Shown here: one piece after another, positions 10,410-20,395 of the stretch
Numbering within the stretch: the stretch's first letter is position 1
Layout: each line of letters opens with the position of its first letter
Program-made: the position numbers and the translations under genes
Notes under the pieces: generated by a model
Told to the model about the DNA's origin: nothing
What the model saw: the letters and a program-made list of their open reading frames with translations, nothing else
Databases searched by the model: none
Assembly: GCF_000003815.2 (NCBI RefSeq)
Contig: NC_049994.1
Coordinates: 5,871,136 to 5,905,844 of the forward strand
DNA length: 34,709 bases
Source: Branchiostoma floridae
Taxonomy: Eukaryota; Chordata; Leptocardii; Amphioxiformes; Branchiostomatidae
Reading direction: 5' to 3'

Positions 10410-12660
10410 CTTGCCTTTGTTCTGGGCTTCAGTCACGGCCTCATACATCTTGTGGTCAAACTTCTCGAATCCTACTGGGATGAGAATGATGTCTGCTGGA
10501 TGACTGCTGTGATTGGCTGCCCAGTCAACTGCCTTGGCCACCCATGCTGGGTTTGATTTGACATTTTCATCCACAACTTTTGCCACTAGGAGCCGAGTAT
10601 GTTTGCGTGCAAATTTAAACCCAGCTGCAATACTTGCGAGTGCTGTTCCTATTCCGAGTGTGTCTACAGACAGATCCCAACTCTCCTGAGGTACAAAGCA
10701 AGTCTTGTCCAGGATAGTGACATCTGCCAAGTCTTCGTGGTCTATGTAGACCCCACTTCCAAGCACTGCAATAGTGACATGGCTTTTCAGCTTTCGGAGA
10801 TGCTTCTTCATTACAGCAGTTGTATCTCCAGGTGCTGAATGGTTCAACACAGCATCACAGGCCATCTCCTCTGCACTTTCTCCCAGGTAGGATGCACAAT
10901 GAGGACAACATGCTTTGATGGTTACAATGTCATTATTCAGGTCAGCAAGGTCAGTTAGCCTTCCAACCTGGAGATCTTGTACTTGTCTCCAGGCACACAC
11001 ACCTGCAGAGTGGTGGATAATGACTCTCACATTTGACTTTGAGATGTCTGGGATGTCTAAAGCTTTTACAGAATAAGCCTTGATTTCTCTTATCTGGAAA
11101 ATATGTACTGTCAAGGAAGTCTTTCCTGTCTCACGCTTCTGTTTAAGATAGCGGAGAATCTCCTTGAGATGCTCCCATTCCAAGGGTTTATCAGCAGTGC
11201 CCCCACACCACAGGTCCTGAAGATTGTTGATTTGTCCAATCTTGTCCAAGATTGCCTTCAACGCCTCCACTCCCACCTTGTCTTCCCAAACAGCATCTGA
11301 TACACAAGGCAAGATGAAACAGGACACTGCTTCCTCAGGTCCTGTGACTTTGGTGTTGATTATGTCCATTGCTTCAGACAACAGCTTCTTTCTTGTATCA
11401 GGTGAGTTGACTGGAATAGGGAACTTGAGGTTGATCATTGACCAATCTACACTGACAACCTGCTCCACCCAGCTCTGAAATGGTTCGCAGTCAGGAGTAC
11501 ATGCCTCGATGATGATATTAGGAAAGTCAGTGTGCTCCTTTCCCACAGGTCTGCACTTCATTCTTCTCCAAGTACAGACTCCCCCTGAGTGATGAATGAT
11601 GACTCTCACATTTGTACTCAGCCTGTTAGGGATTGACCTGCCTGCTTTGGTTTGAAACGTATCAAACCCATGGGATCAAGATATAAAGCTTTGGACTCAA
11701 CCTTAAGCTTTTTGCTAATCTGGAAAAAGTGGACTTTCAGAGGAACCTGGTCCGCCTCACGCTTCTGTTGTAGATAGTGGAGTACGTCCTTGAGATGCTC
11801 CCATTCCAAGGGTTTATCTTCAGTGCCCCCACACCACAGGTCCTGAAGATTGTTGATTTGTCCAATCTTGTCCAAGATCGCCATCCAAGCCTCCACTTCC
11901 TCCTTTCGTTCCCAAACAACATCTGATACACAAGGCAAGGTTAGACAGGACACTGTTTTCTTAGGTACTGTGACTTTGGTGTTGATTGTGTCCATTGCTT
12001 CAGACAACAGCTTCTTTTGCTCAGCAGGTGACATGTTTGGATTAGGGAGTGTAAGGTTGATCGTCGATCCATCTGCACTCACAACCTGCTCCTCCCAGCT
12101 CTGAGGTGACGGACGCTTAGGAGAATGTGATTCGATGATGATTTCAGGAACGTGCTTTGGTTTGAAACGTATCAAATCTCTGGAGTCAACCTCTTCAAAG
12201 TGAACTGTCAGTTGCCTGGTATCATCTGATTTCAGACCATGAAGCACCTGCAGGATATCCCTGATGTCTTCTAGTGCTGACTTGTCTGCACTGTCCTTCT
12301 CTCCTTTCAGCCATAAGTCTTCCACACTGCTGACAAGATCACCTCTAAGGTGGGTCAGAAATAACTGCAAAGCAGCTGCTCCGGGCTTTTTTGTGTTCCT
12401 ATAAGCTGCATCTGATGGTGAAGGGAGGACAAGACAGGAAATCTTTGTAACTTCTTGCTTTTTTTTTTTAATCTTATTGATGAAGACTTCCAGATCCACA
12501 GGACCTTGCATCCCTCTCTGTTCAGTCTGTTCGGGAAGACGTAGAGTGAGAGAATCCATGGTTGATGCAAACTGGACATCCTGTAGCAGCTGGTCTAGAC
12601 GAGTTGTATGCTTGGTTGCCACTTTTCTGAAGTCATAGTTTCTGAATTTGTAGTCTTCCT
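10410..12660 (-). CDS. gene A, large exon: tandem modules plus N-terminal half of a degenerate S8 domain
   Basis: The exon runs from a 3' splice site (CTTTTCCAG, AG ending at 12661) to a donor GTAAGA at 10409. No in-frame ATG lies near its start (the first codons read EDYKFRNYDF), so a further 5' exon exists that I did not find. In order it holds three copies of a roughly 150-residue module (A1 diverged; A2 and A3 both containing LSEAMDxINTKV and ILDKIGQINNLQDLW), a roughly 70-residue module (NVRVIIHHSxGVCxWR ... ACxPxC) before and after A3, then a subtilisin-like segment starting VTIAVLGSGVYIDHEDL. The S8 Asp position is Gly (codon 10758-10760) and the S8 His in GHGT is Ile (codon 10650-10652). 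The frame breaks near 11618-11650: upstream it ends at TGA 11618-11620, downstream it continues in another frame. The modules are unrecognised. A catalytically dead S8 scaffold is my best reading. Confidence 0.8.
11618..11655 (-). other. frameshift between modules A2 and B1 of gene A
   Basis: The upstream frame ends ...RFKPK plus seven further residues and a TGA. The homologous continuation IPNRLSTNVRVIIHH is in a different frame, with no room for an intron. The second copy (IPDISKSNVRVIIHH, near 11035) shows what the joined product should resemble. This is either an assembly or sequencing indel, or real gene decay. Confidence 0.7.
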
Positions 12661-12661
12661 C

Positions 12662-13130
12662 TGGAAAAGTTGGACAGAATTATAAATAATGACCCACCTA
12701 CAATGTACTAAACCTACATTCTGGAGAAAGTGGACAGCACCAGGCCAATTAAAGTCACTGAACCATAGGACTGGTGGTATTAACAGCAGGAATGCAACTT
12801 GTGCATACATTGTCCTATAATCAACCATCAGACATAAATGAGATTCATGCTTGACCAAAACCCTCAATGCTACATCCGTTCCTCAAGAGAGTTTAAACCC
12901 AATTTAATACACAAGGAAAACTTCCCGACATGTCAATTACGTCTTTGTCACACAGCATCCTTTTTGCTGTGTGTAAATAGACCTTGCACATCGGGCGTTA
13001 GCAATTTTTATGATCCATTGTACACCACCTCCAGGGTTACATACATGTATGACTGCCAAGCAGGAGATCTGAGATGCTCCCAGCCTTGTGCAAATGCAGC
13101 ACTGTTGTCCAACACTTTTCAGGTACCGGC
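12662..13130. other. stretch upstream of gene A's first visible exon
   Basis: The missing 5' exon of gene A might lie here or further upstream. A minus-strand frame at about 12717-12808 has a hydrophobic start (MYAQVAFLLLIPPVLW), but the intron it would need is only about 57 bp, so I do not call it. Confidence 0.4.
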
Positions 13131-13137
13131 TTTCCGG

Positions 13138-14158
13138 GTTTACGGAAAAGGCTGAGCTGTCTACCTGGGCTGTCTACCTGGGCTGGCTATCACGTCAGGC
13201 TACTTGGACCTACGGAAGCCCATTGGGACAAAAGCTGTTTTAGCAGTAGGGGTTGTTTGTGCTCAATGAAAAAGCTATGTGTGAAGGAACTGTGTGTTAT
13301 GTGAATGAGCTGTGTGAAGTGGCAGTGTGTGAAGGAGCTGTTTGTGAAGGAGCTGTATTCAAAGGAGCCGTGTGTGAAGGGGCTTTGTGTGAAGCAGCTG
13401 TGCTTGAAGGAGCTGTGTATGTTACCTTAACCCAAAGGTTCTGGGTTCAAATCAGTTGATATGCCATCGATCTTGTGTGCTTGGGAAGGGCTATTAACAC
13501 GACTTTCCTCCCTTCACTAGGAAAGAGAAACCTAGCTTCCGCAAGGGCCCTCCCTCAGATAGGGCAAAGAACCCACCACACTTACGGAAAAGACTAGGGG
13601 TTATTCCTTCCCAGTGTAAGAGGTTCAAAACCGTAAGTCCTACAGGTATGGCCACACCTGGGGTAACTGCTGTCGTATTGAGGTCACCTGAAATAACACC
13701 GAATGGCAGCTGTTCCAGACCATTGCACTTTAGCAACGCTTATTTTAAGCTCCTCACAATTCAATTGTCGATCCTAATGTATGGCGCAGAAGCCTGGACC
13801 CTGACAGCCACTAAAGAACGACTCCTGGACACCTTTGACCAACTAGCCACCAGTCTTAAGACTAATCCAATCAGCCCGTGTTAATAGCCCTTCCAAAGGG
13901 TGCAAAATCGGTGGCATATCAACTGATTTGAACCCAGAACCTCTGGGTTATGTAACACTAACAGCTTCTCCGTCATCAAACACAGCTCCTTCACATACAG
14001 CCCATTCACATACAGTTCCTTCACACATAGCTTCTTCATTGAGCACAAACAACCCCAACTGCTAAAACAGCTTTTGTCCCAATGGGCTTTCATAGGTCTA
14101 AGTAGCCTGACGTGATAGCCAGCCCAGGTAGACAGCCCAGCCTTTTCCGTAAACCCCC
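13138..14158. mobile_element. foldback repeat, arms about 364 and 281 bp
   Basis: The left arm (13138-13501) and right arm (13878-14158) are inverted copies of each other at high identity, for example around GGCTATCACGTCAGGCTACT and CCCATTGGGACAAAAGCTGT. The left arm carries an expanded run of 15-bp GAAGGAGCTGTGTGT-type units (about 13275-13410) that the right arm has in fewer copies. A spacer of about 376 bp separates them. The layout suits a foldback or long-TIR element. I found no clear target duplication and no transposase. Confidence 0.75.
13740..13850 (+). pseudogene. LINE reverse-transcriptase relic in the foldback spacer
   Basis: The plus-strand frame reads LMYGAEAWTLTATKERLLDTFD, the LLYGSETWTL-type motif found after the RT domain of many non-LTR retrotransposons. 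Only about 35 codons are recognisable. Confidence 0.6.
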
Positions 14159-14766
14159 GGCTTTCCTGCTGCAGGAGGTCACTAAGATCTAGATGTACCG
14201 GTAACCACCATGCTGTATGATGCATCTGCCTGAAAATAGCCGTTTGTCATTGGGAACCTTGTGTACCACTCCCGATCATCGAAAGGGGGATGTATGTACC
14301 CTCGCACTCCCAAACTGACCATTCAATCTGGATTTTTGCTTCAATAATATGAATGGCTGCCTGTTGAATCTCAAGTAGCCCAACCCCGGCAATGTCCAAG
14401 CCATCTTCTACACCATGCCTGATGCCGCAAGTGTTTTTAGTCTTTCTGTGCATATAGCACAGGAAGACTAGAAACATTGGGTACTTTCTGTTACATTCAA
14501 AACAAAATTTTATTCTTCCATCATTTTGAAAGTTTCATGTGCACACTGTCAACATTTCTGGTGGGTCAATGCGACCGATTACCACAATGACTCACTGGGG
14601 GAAAGGCTATCGGATGTAGCCATATCCGAGCAGGGATATTTGCGTATTTGTAACAAATGCTAGCGAATGCAAACGGATTCAAGTTGGATCCCTAAAATAT
14701 CCGAAATTTGGATTTTTGGGATCCGGAATGAAAAGACTCAAACATATCCCAAAATGGGATTTTCCA
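14159..14766. other. unassigned stretch with one open minus-strand frame
   Basis: A 76-codon frame on the minus strand (14247-14477), including VEDGLDIAGVGLLEIQQ, has balanced composition but no motif I recognise and no clear splice sites. From about 14620 the sequence turns into ATCCG/GGATCC-rich repeat DNA continuous with the next array. Confidence 0.4.
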
Positions 14767-15115
14767 CGGATGCGAAGTCGTTTTTTCAGGGATTTCTTTG
14801 AATACCTGGAATGATCGGATCGCAAAGAATCCCCAAACGGTATTTCCCTCGGATGCGAAGTCGTTTTTCAAAGGATTTCTTCGAATACCTGGAATGAACG
14901 GGTCCCAAAACGGCCTTTGCCGCGGATGCGAAGTCGTTTTTATAGGATTTTCCTCTTATATTTGGCATGGTCGGATCCTAAGAAATCCCAATGCGGCATT
15001 TGCCGCGGATGCGAAGTCGTTTTTTAGGGATTTCTTCGTATGATCAGATCATAAAGAATCCAAAACGGGATTTTCTGCAGATACAAAGTCACTTTAATGA
15101 ATTTTCCGCACATTT
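14767..15115. repeat. tandem repeat, about 80-bp unit, five copies
   Basis: Units start with CGGATGCGAAGTCGTTTTT at 14767, 14850, 14923 and 15005, with a decayed fifth near 15074 (spacings 83, 73, 82, about 69). Each contains GGATTTCTTCGAATACCTGG-like and GATCGGATCC-like blocks. Frames through it are not genes. Confidence 0.88.
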
Positions 15116-15690
15116 GACAAATCACAATATCATGTGTGCCCAATTACTTTCTTATAAAAGGCTTACACGATTTGAAATAGAAAAGAATGCACAGAATAAT
15201 CTTATTCTAAACCAGTCCTGAGAAGAACTAAACGACGTAATGTCATCGAGGCCGAATCCTGTCTGCCACATGATATGTATACAGATACAATATTGCAACA
15301 AGAATGGGTTATACCAGGTATGTACAGAGAGTCCCTGTTATCTAATTATGTTAAGGGAAAGTTGAATCCTTTAATCGCCAATATCACATGACTTCTTATA
15401 CTTCCAAATAGAATATAGGATCAAACGTGAATGCAATTTGACTTTTATGTAAAGCTGACATGGGAGTCTGTGGCTAATCTTGCTTCTATATACGAATATC
15501 TGTTTCTATTACAAATCAAAGTCTTCGCGATGTCCAACTCTAAGGAATTTCCACATCCGGCTACAGGATACGGATAGTGAATCCAGCTTGTAAAGTACAA
15601 CTAACATGACTTCTAGTATCAGTATGTACACCTTCTCGCAACAGCACAAAGTCTCCTTTCTACTAGTGACAGTGCTTCGCTTCTTTTCAG
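15116..15690. other. non-coding stretch
   Basis: No gene or repeat recognised. It may include the 3' UTR of the tentative small gene ending at 15692. Confidence 0.45.
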
Positions 15691-15691
15691 G

Positions 15692-16397
15692 CTAGTTACG
15701 CCCTGATCCCTCCCAGCTCAATTCCTTCTGTGCCCTTCCTGTAGTCCAGTGTTCTCCCAGCTGTTGACACGGCCAGAGAATGTCCACCCGCCTTCTGAAA
15801 AAGAGAAAGAATAATCCCATCAAATTTTGAGATAGCTAAAGCATCCATGTTTGATGGATGCGTCCGTCAAAGTAATTAGGATGTATATGAAAAGAAATGG
15901 TGATTGGCTTGCTATACAACAGGAACAAATGCATCTGATTGTGGTATCCCCATTATCACCGTTACATTCCGCATTATCATACCAAAAAAGTCCCCCGGGA
16001 GGGCGCGGCAGAAACAGTCTAGCGTTGCATAATTATTGACAAGGTGTGATCTGCTTCCCCGGCCGGACTTTGCATTGTGTACGAGACGTCGCATATAAAC
16101 AAACACGCAAACACCTATGCGAATAAATACCAGGCTTGAGACAAACATGTGTATACAAGTACTGTTTTGATGATGATTCAAATTTTTCCCAAATAAGTCA
16201 ACAGTTATACAGCAAGTATCATGCTTGTAACTTGTGTTTTGTAAGGCTCCGTTATGTCGTTTTCTGATAAGTTTCTGTTCAGCCCAAGCATACCAAAAGC
16301 GCTACTAACTACTAGCCAACAAGGAATGTAGTCACAAAGACGAATTGAAAGCGGGTATTGTTTGGAAACAATCATTGTATAATACATACCTCGCCAT
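15692..16397 (-). CDS. tentative small spliced gene (two exons)
   Basis: On the minus strand an ATG at 16397-16395 is followed after eight coding bases by a strong donor (GCGAG then GTATGT, GT at 16389). A good acceptor (CTTTTTCAG, AG ending at 15795) opens an exon 15794-15692. Joined directly they encode a basic peptide of about 36 residues starting MARRRVDILW and ending at TAG. All three frames of the second exon stay open for most of its length, so another exon between them could change the product. No family is recognised. It may be a fragment of a larger gene or chance splice-like sequence. Confidence 0.3.
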
Positions 16398-16772
16398 GAT
16401 ATCCGCAGGACAGTGATGTAAAAAACTCCAGGACGCAGAACTACAAAACAGGGCTGGCTGTTTCAGTCCCTCGATCGCCGTCCCGTCCGTCGACTGCCAC
16501 TTGAGTTTGGTCACCGCCTCAACATCACCCTACTACAGAAGTTCACACACGTGTGTACAAATCCATATCCCGAGTTCAACGTTTCAAACCTCAAAGTTTG
16601 AGGTACAAAAAGATTGCGGTCCTCACGGACAACGCTGACTATCTCCGCTTTATTTTTGAACTGACTGATGTGCAGTCTGATTGGTCAGAGAGACAACGAT
16701 TGGATTACCCACAATACACCGCCCCAATGTACGGATGCAAAAAAACACAGAGTCGCATATTTAAGATATCCC

Positions 16773-16853
16773 AAGATTACCAACAATGCACTGCTCCAAT
16801 GGAATCCCATCCACTGGAGCAATCCACTGGAGCAGTGCATTGTTGGTAATCTT
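16773..16853. repeat. 81-bp palindrome with 31-bp arms
   Basis: Arms 16773-16803 and 16823-16853 (starting AAGATTACCAACAATGCACT and its complement) differ at one position and are separated by 19 bp. It could be a minimal inverted-repeat element or form a cruciform. Confidence 0.85.
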
Positions 16854-17039
16854 GCCACGAATGCAGAAAAAAAACATTTCGCATCCTTACGAATCCGAGT
16901 ATCCTGGTATCTAGCGTAACGTGGATTGTCTCACTTGTATTGACGTTACAAACTGTGGTGTCCGAGGTACAAAAAGGGGGAAAGATATGACCAATCTAAA
17001 AAATAAAATATATGCTCAAAAACAAGAGTGCTAGCCACG

Positions 17040-17645
17040 CATACATAAAAGTAAGTATTCTTACGGAAGCTGTGTTAGCATCCGCCACGAAGTAAGTAAG
17101 CAAACGAATTCCGTGTTTGCATCCACCGCGAGTTTCGGATACCAACGAATGCGTTACGGATGTGTATGGGATCCGTGATTTTTGGTAATCTTTGGTATCC
17201 GTCAGCATCCGTCAGGATGTTGAAAATTCGTATCTTTGGTATTCGTCTGCATCTGAAGACTTTTCGCTGATAAACAAGAATCCTGACCACGTATTCTTTC
17301 GTTTGCGTTAAAACTAAGTATCCATGCATACGAATACAATGTTTGAATCAGTTAGTGGCTTACAGATACTAACGAATCCGTGATTATAAGTAAGTATCCA
17401 TACGAATGCAGTGTTAGCATCCGTCACGAAGTACTGAGTATACGGGTTCTGTGTTTGTATCCACCGATGAGAGTTACGGATACCTACGAATGCGTTGCAG
17501 ATGCAAGTGGGATCCGTCATTTTTTGGGATCCGTGATGGTTTTTGGGATCCGTCAGCATTTGTCACCATACGTCAGCATCCGTCAGGTGTTGCAAATTGG
17601 AATCCGTCAGCATCCTTTTACATATTCGGTCTTTTCGTCTAGTGA
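17040..17645. repeat. ATCCGTCAGC-rich direct repeat, two copies at about 340 bp
   Basis: Blocks in the order GTGTTAGCATCCGYCACGAAGTA, TTTGCATCCACCG, ACGAATGCGTT, GGGATCCGT and ATCCGTCAGCATCCGTCAGG occur at about 17068-17215 and again at about 17408-17590. Both are followed by a similar GTCTTTTCG segment. The vocabulary (TTTTTGGGATCCG) matches the 14.7-kb array, so they probably share an origin. Confidence 0.75.
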
Positions 17646-18182
17646 CTGTTTTTTTTTACAACGTGGGCCCCCGGGTGCAGCAGGGGCGCAGGCCGTGCAG
17701 CCATTCTGTGTCGTAGAAACTCCTTCCTTGACTCAACTCTGCTTTTCTAGGTGGCCAGATTCAGTGCTGATCCATCTATCTATAAGTAGTACCTGACCTT
17801 ACACAGGACACACCAATCATCGCGCAGCACAGAATGTCCAATATGTCTGGCATGCATGCTGACGAAATTGTTGTTGCCGCAGCAATGCATGGTTTCTACG
17901 TGTTTTCAGATAGTATTCGGCGAGGCAGCAATCAGACACTTAACCCACAGATCTATGGATCACAAAATTGGTACCTTGTGAACAAGTTTATTTGAAAACC
18001 CAATAAAAAAAAAAGAAAAAGAAAAAAAGAAACGGACTGACAAACCGACCCGCGGCACAGAACATTGTGACAATAGCATCGGTCATGAATCTTAATGACT
18101 TGCCTTATTTAGAACAACATTTCCCTCTAGACAACTCAAATGCATCTTCTCTGATTGGCTGACAGCTGGTTTGTGGCGATGC
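17646..18182. other. stretch between repeat block and gene B
   Basis: A GC-rich patch (17665-17710) reads on the plus strand as RGPPGAAGAQAVQPF, collagen-like but single and unsupported by splice signals. An A-rich run lies at 18004-18030. Nothing else was recognised. Confidence 0.4.
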
Positions 18183-18877
18183 CTACAGTGACCAAAAATC
18201 TAATGTGAAAAAGCAGAGGGACCAGAAGGTATATATAATGACGCTGGTCCCTCTGCATACGAGAATGTGGTGCAGCAGGAGTTCCAGGTCCATGTGCAAA
18301 AGTTGGCGCATGACTACATTATTGCCATTGTTATACGTCCAGAAATATTCCTTGTGTAAGTTGGTTCTTAATGTAATGAGTGGTTCTGTACCTGGTTCTG
18401 TGTCGACGTCTGGTTCTGTACCTGGTTCTGTGTCGACGTCTGGTTCTGTACCTGGTTCTGTGTCGACGTCTGGTTCTGTACCTGGTTCTGTGTCGACGTC
18501 TGGTTCTGTACCTGGTTCTGTGTCGACGTCTGGTTCTGTACCTGGTTCTGTGTCGACGTCTGGTTCTGTACCTGGTTCTGTGTCGACGTCTGGTTCTGTA
18601 CCTGGTTCTGTGTCGACGTCTGGTTCTGTACCTGGTTCTGTGTTGACGTCTGGTTCTGTACCTGGTTCTGTGTTGACGTCTGGTTCTGTACCTGGCAGAC
18701 GTGTGATGTTGCCAAGTATCTGTTGAAAGTAGTCCTCTGAGAAGCCAAAAATCCGAAGTGGATCCAAAGTGCCATGACCACGAGACTGGCTGTGATCTCC
18801 AGGTTCTGACGCCATCTCTCGCAAAATTTGTTTCATCACCACGTTGCTGGAAATGGCACTGCGGAGTCTTTGCCCAC
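18183..18877 (-). CDS. gene B, last exon: S8 end plus decapeptide-repeat tail
   Basis: The exon starts after CCTTTTTAG (AG ending at 18878) at phase 1, exactly as in gene A. GGQRLRSAISSN ... GHGTLDPLRIF closes the S8 fold. After about 60 residues comes a tail of about ten TEPGTEPDVD/N decapeptides: Pro/Glu/Asp-rich, acidic and probably unstructured. It ends with about 60 residues that become hydrophobic (LLLHHILVCRG, FWSLCFFTLDFWSL) before TAG at 18183-18185. The hydrophobic end could be a membrane tail or simply read-through of non-coding sequence after loss of an earlier stop. Gene A has no such extension. Confidence 0.8.
18213..18256. repeat. perfect hairpin, 13-bp stem, 18-nt loop
   Basis: GCAGAGGGACCAG at 18213-18225 pairs with CTGGTCCCTCTGC at 18244-18256. 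It lies inside the 3' end of gene B's last exon. Confidence 0.9.
18381..18694. repeat. 30-bp minisatellite in coding sequence, about 10.5 copies
   Basis: Ten near-identical 30-bp units from 18381 to 18680 plus a half unit. On the coding (minus) strand each encodes the decapeptide TEPGTEPDVD. The two units nearest the N-terminal side have a C-to-T change on the plus strand (TTGACG), giving Asn for the final Asp. Because 30 is a multiple of 3, copy changes keep the frame. Confidence 0.97.
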
Positions 18878-19159
18878 CTAAAAAGGACATAAAAATTTTT
18901 TTAATCAACTATTCATCCTCATGAGACTAGTTAACAACATACAGAAACTAGAGTTCCACGAACACATACCTTTGCCAAATAAACCAGGTTTGTTATTTAG
19001 AATGATGTCTGTAGACATAAATGTGTTACTCAATACATTTTATTTTATATGCCTGGAGTTGGTTCATAACATTTCCCCATTGCTTATACAAATTAGATCC
19101 CTATTTACATAATGATATTAAATTGTATCAAGCATCAGCATACCAAAAATCATGATGTT

Positions 19160-20160
19160 CCTTTCATCCCTTCTTGACTTATTCTCTTTCAAAGTAAGAA
19201 ACTAAACTGGCTCCTGCAGTTCAAGAAAAGGTGTTAGCAGACCCAAACATACACCTCTTACTCTCTGCCATCTTTCTTAGTTACATATGTGACAAGTTTG
19301 AAAGTCCTATCACGGAATGCAGTGGATTTATCAACTTTCCTCATTAATTATGCAAATTAGCCATTAATTTGCATAATAAGTATCTCATTATGTAAGTTTT
19401 TACTTAGGCTATCTACATACCAAAAATCATGACGATCCGTCAACACGTTAATATTTTCCATTAATTATGCAAATGAGATCATCATCAGCATAATTAAATT
19501 GTGTTGATATTTCTTTCTTTCTCAGCTACAAATGTGTCAAGTTTGAAAGTCCTATAATGGAATGCAGTGGATTTACAAACTTCCCTCATTGATTATGCAA
19601 ATTAGCTGTCGATTTGCATAATTAGAATTCCATCATGAAAGTCTTCCCTTTGGCTATCTACATAACAATAATCATGATGATCCGTCAACACGTTTATATT
19701 TTCTCATTAATTATGCAAATGAGACCGTCATTTGCATAATTGATATGCACTGATATTTCTCTCTTTCTCATCTATATAATATTATTTGACAAGTTTGAAA
19801 GTCCTACCATGAAGTGCAGTGGATATTTTAACTTTCATCATTAATTATGCAAATTAGCTACTGATTTGCATAATTAGTATTTCATTATGTACATTGTTAC
19901 TTGGGCTATCTACATACCGAAAATCATGAAGATCCATCAACACGTTGTAGAGTTATTCTCGTCCAAAGTTTGAAAGGAAATCGGCGACTGCAGTTCCAAA
20001 AAAGCTGCTAGGGGGCCCAAACTCACAGCACTTACTCGCTGTCCCGAGGGCTATCTACCACTCAAAAAGCACAACCACAGCATGTCCAGAACACGAGATA
20101 TCAAAAATTGAGATTCCGCTGCAGTACCTTAGCGAGCTGCTAGGGGGCCCATTATCAAAC
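19160..20160. repeat. octamer-bearing tandem repeat array in gene B's last intron
   Basis: Five copies of ATTATGCAAAT lie at ATGCAAAT starts 19350, 19467, 19595, 19713 and 19847 (spacings 117, 128, 118, 134). Four are followed 9-10 bases later by the inverted ATTTGCAT, giving small hairpins; the second has a decayed partner. Two half-unit types alternate, so the true period is about 250 bp, with CAAGTTTGAAAGTCCTA once per full unit (about 19294, 19528, 19794). A CTGCTAGGGGGCCC-like block follows at 20006 and 20138. A short AC microsatellite lies at 20240-20256. Confidence 0.88.
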
Positions 20161-20395
20161 TTGACCTTTGTTTTTCCGACCCCTACCCACCTACCAAATA
20201 TCATCGGGATCCATCAGAGGCTTCTTGAGTTATGCTGTTAACACACACACACACACAGACAGACTCACAGGCCCAAAACATAACCTTAGCCATTCTGGCA
20301 AAGGTATAAAGTTTATTGCCTATCCATACATGCCCAATTTGGGCTAAATGTTGTAAGCTACAATGTAGATGGCTAAGAGAATGACAGACTGAGCA

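Noticed and set aside
12717-12808. Hydrophobic minus-strand frame as a signal-peptide exon for gene A
   Set aside because: The intron to the next exon would be about 57 bp and the donor is weak; no transcript support.
13253-13459. Cys/Glu/Val-rich frame (CEGAV repeats) as a gene
   Set aside because: It is the 15-bp repeat in the left foldback arm; the right arm has no equivalent open frame.
17665-17710. Collagen-like GPPGAAGAQ reading
   Set aside because: Only a few triplets, no splice signals and no continuation.
18205-18726. Plus-strand and third-frame ORFs over the 30-bp repeat
   Set aside because: They are shadows of the minus-strand decapeptide; only the minus frame connects through a correct splice site to S8 sequence.
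19330-20230. CRISPR-like array in the octamer repeat region
   Set aside because: Spacers are themselves repeated and the context is eukaryotic; it is an ordinary tandem repeat.
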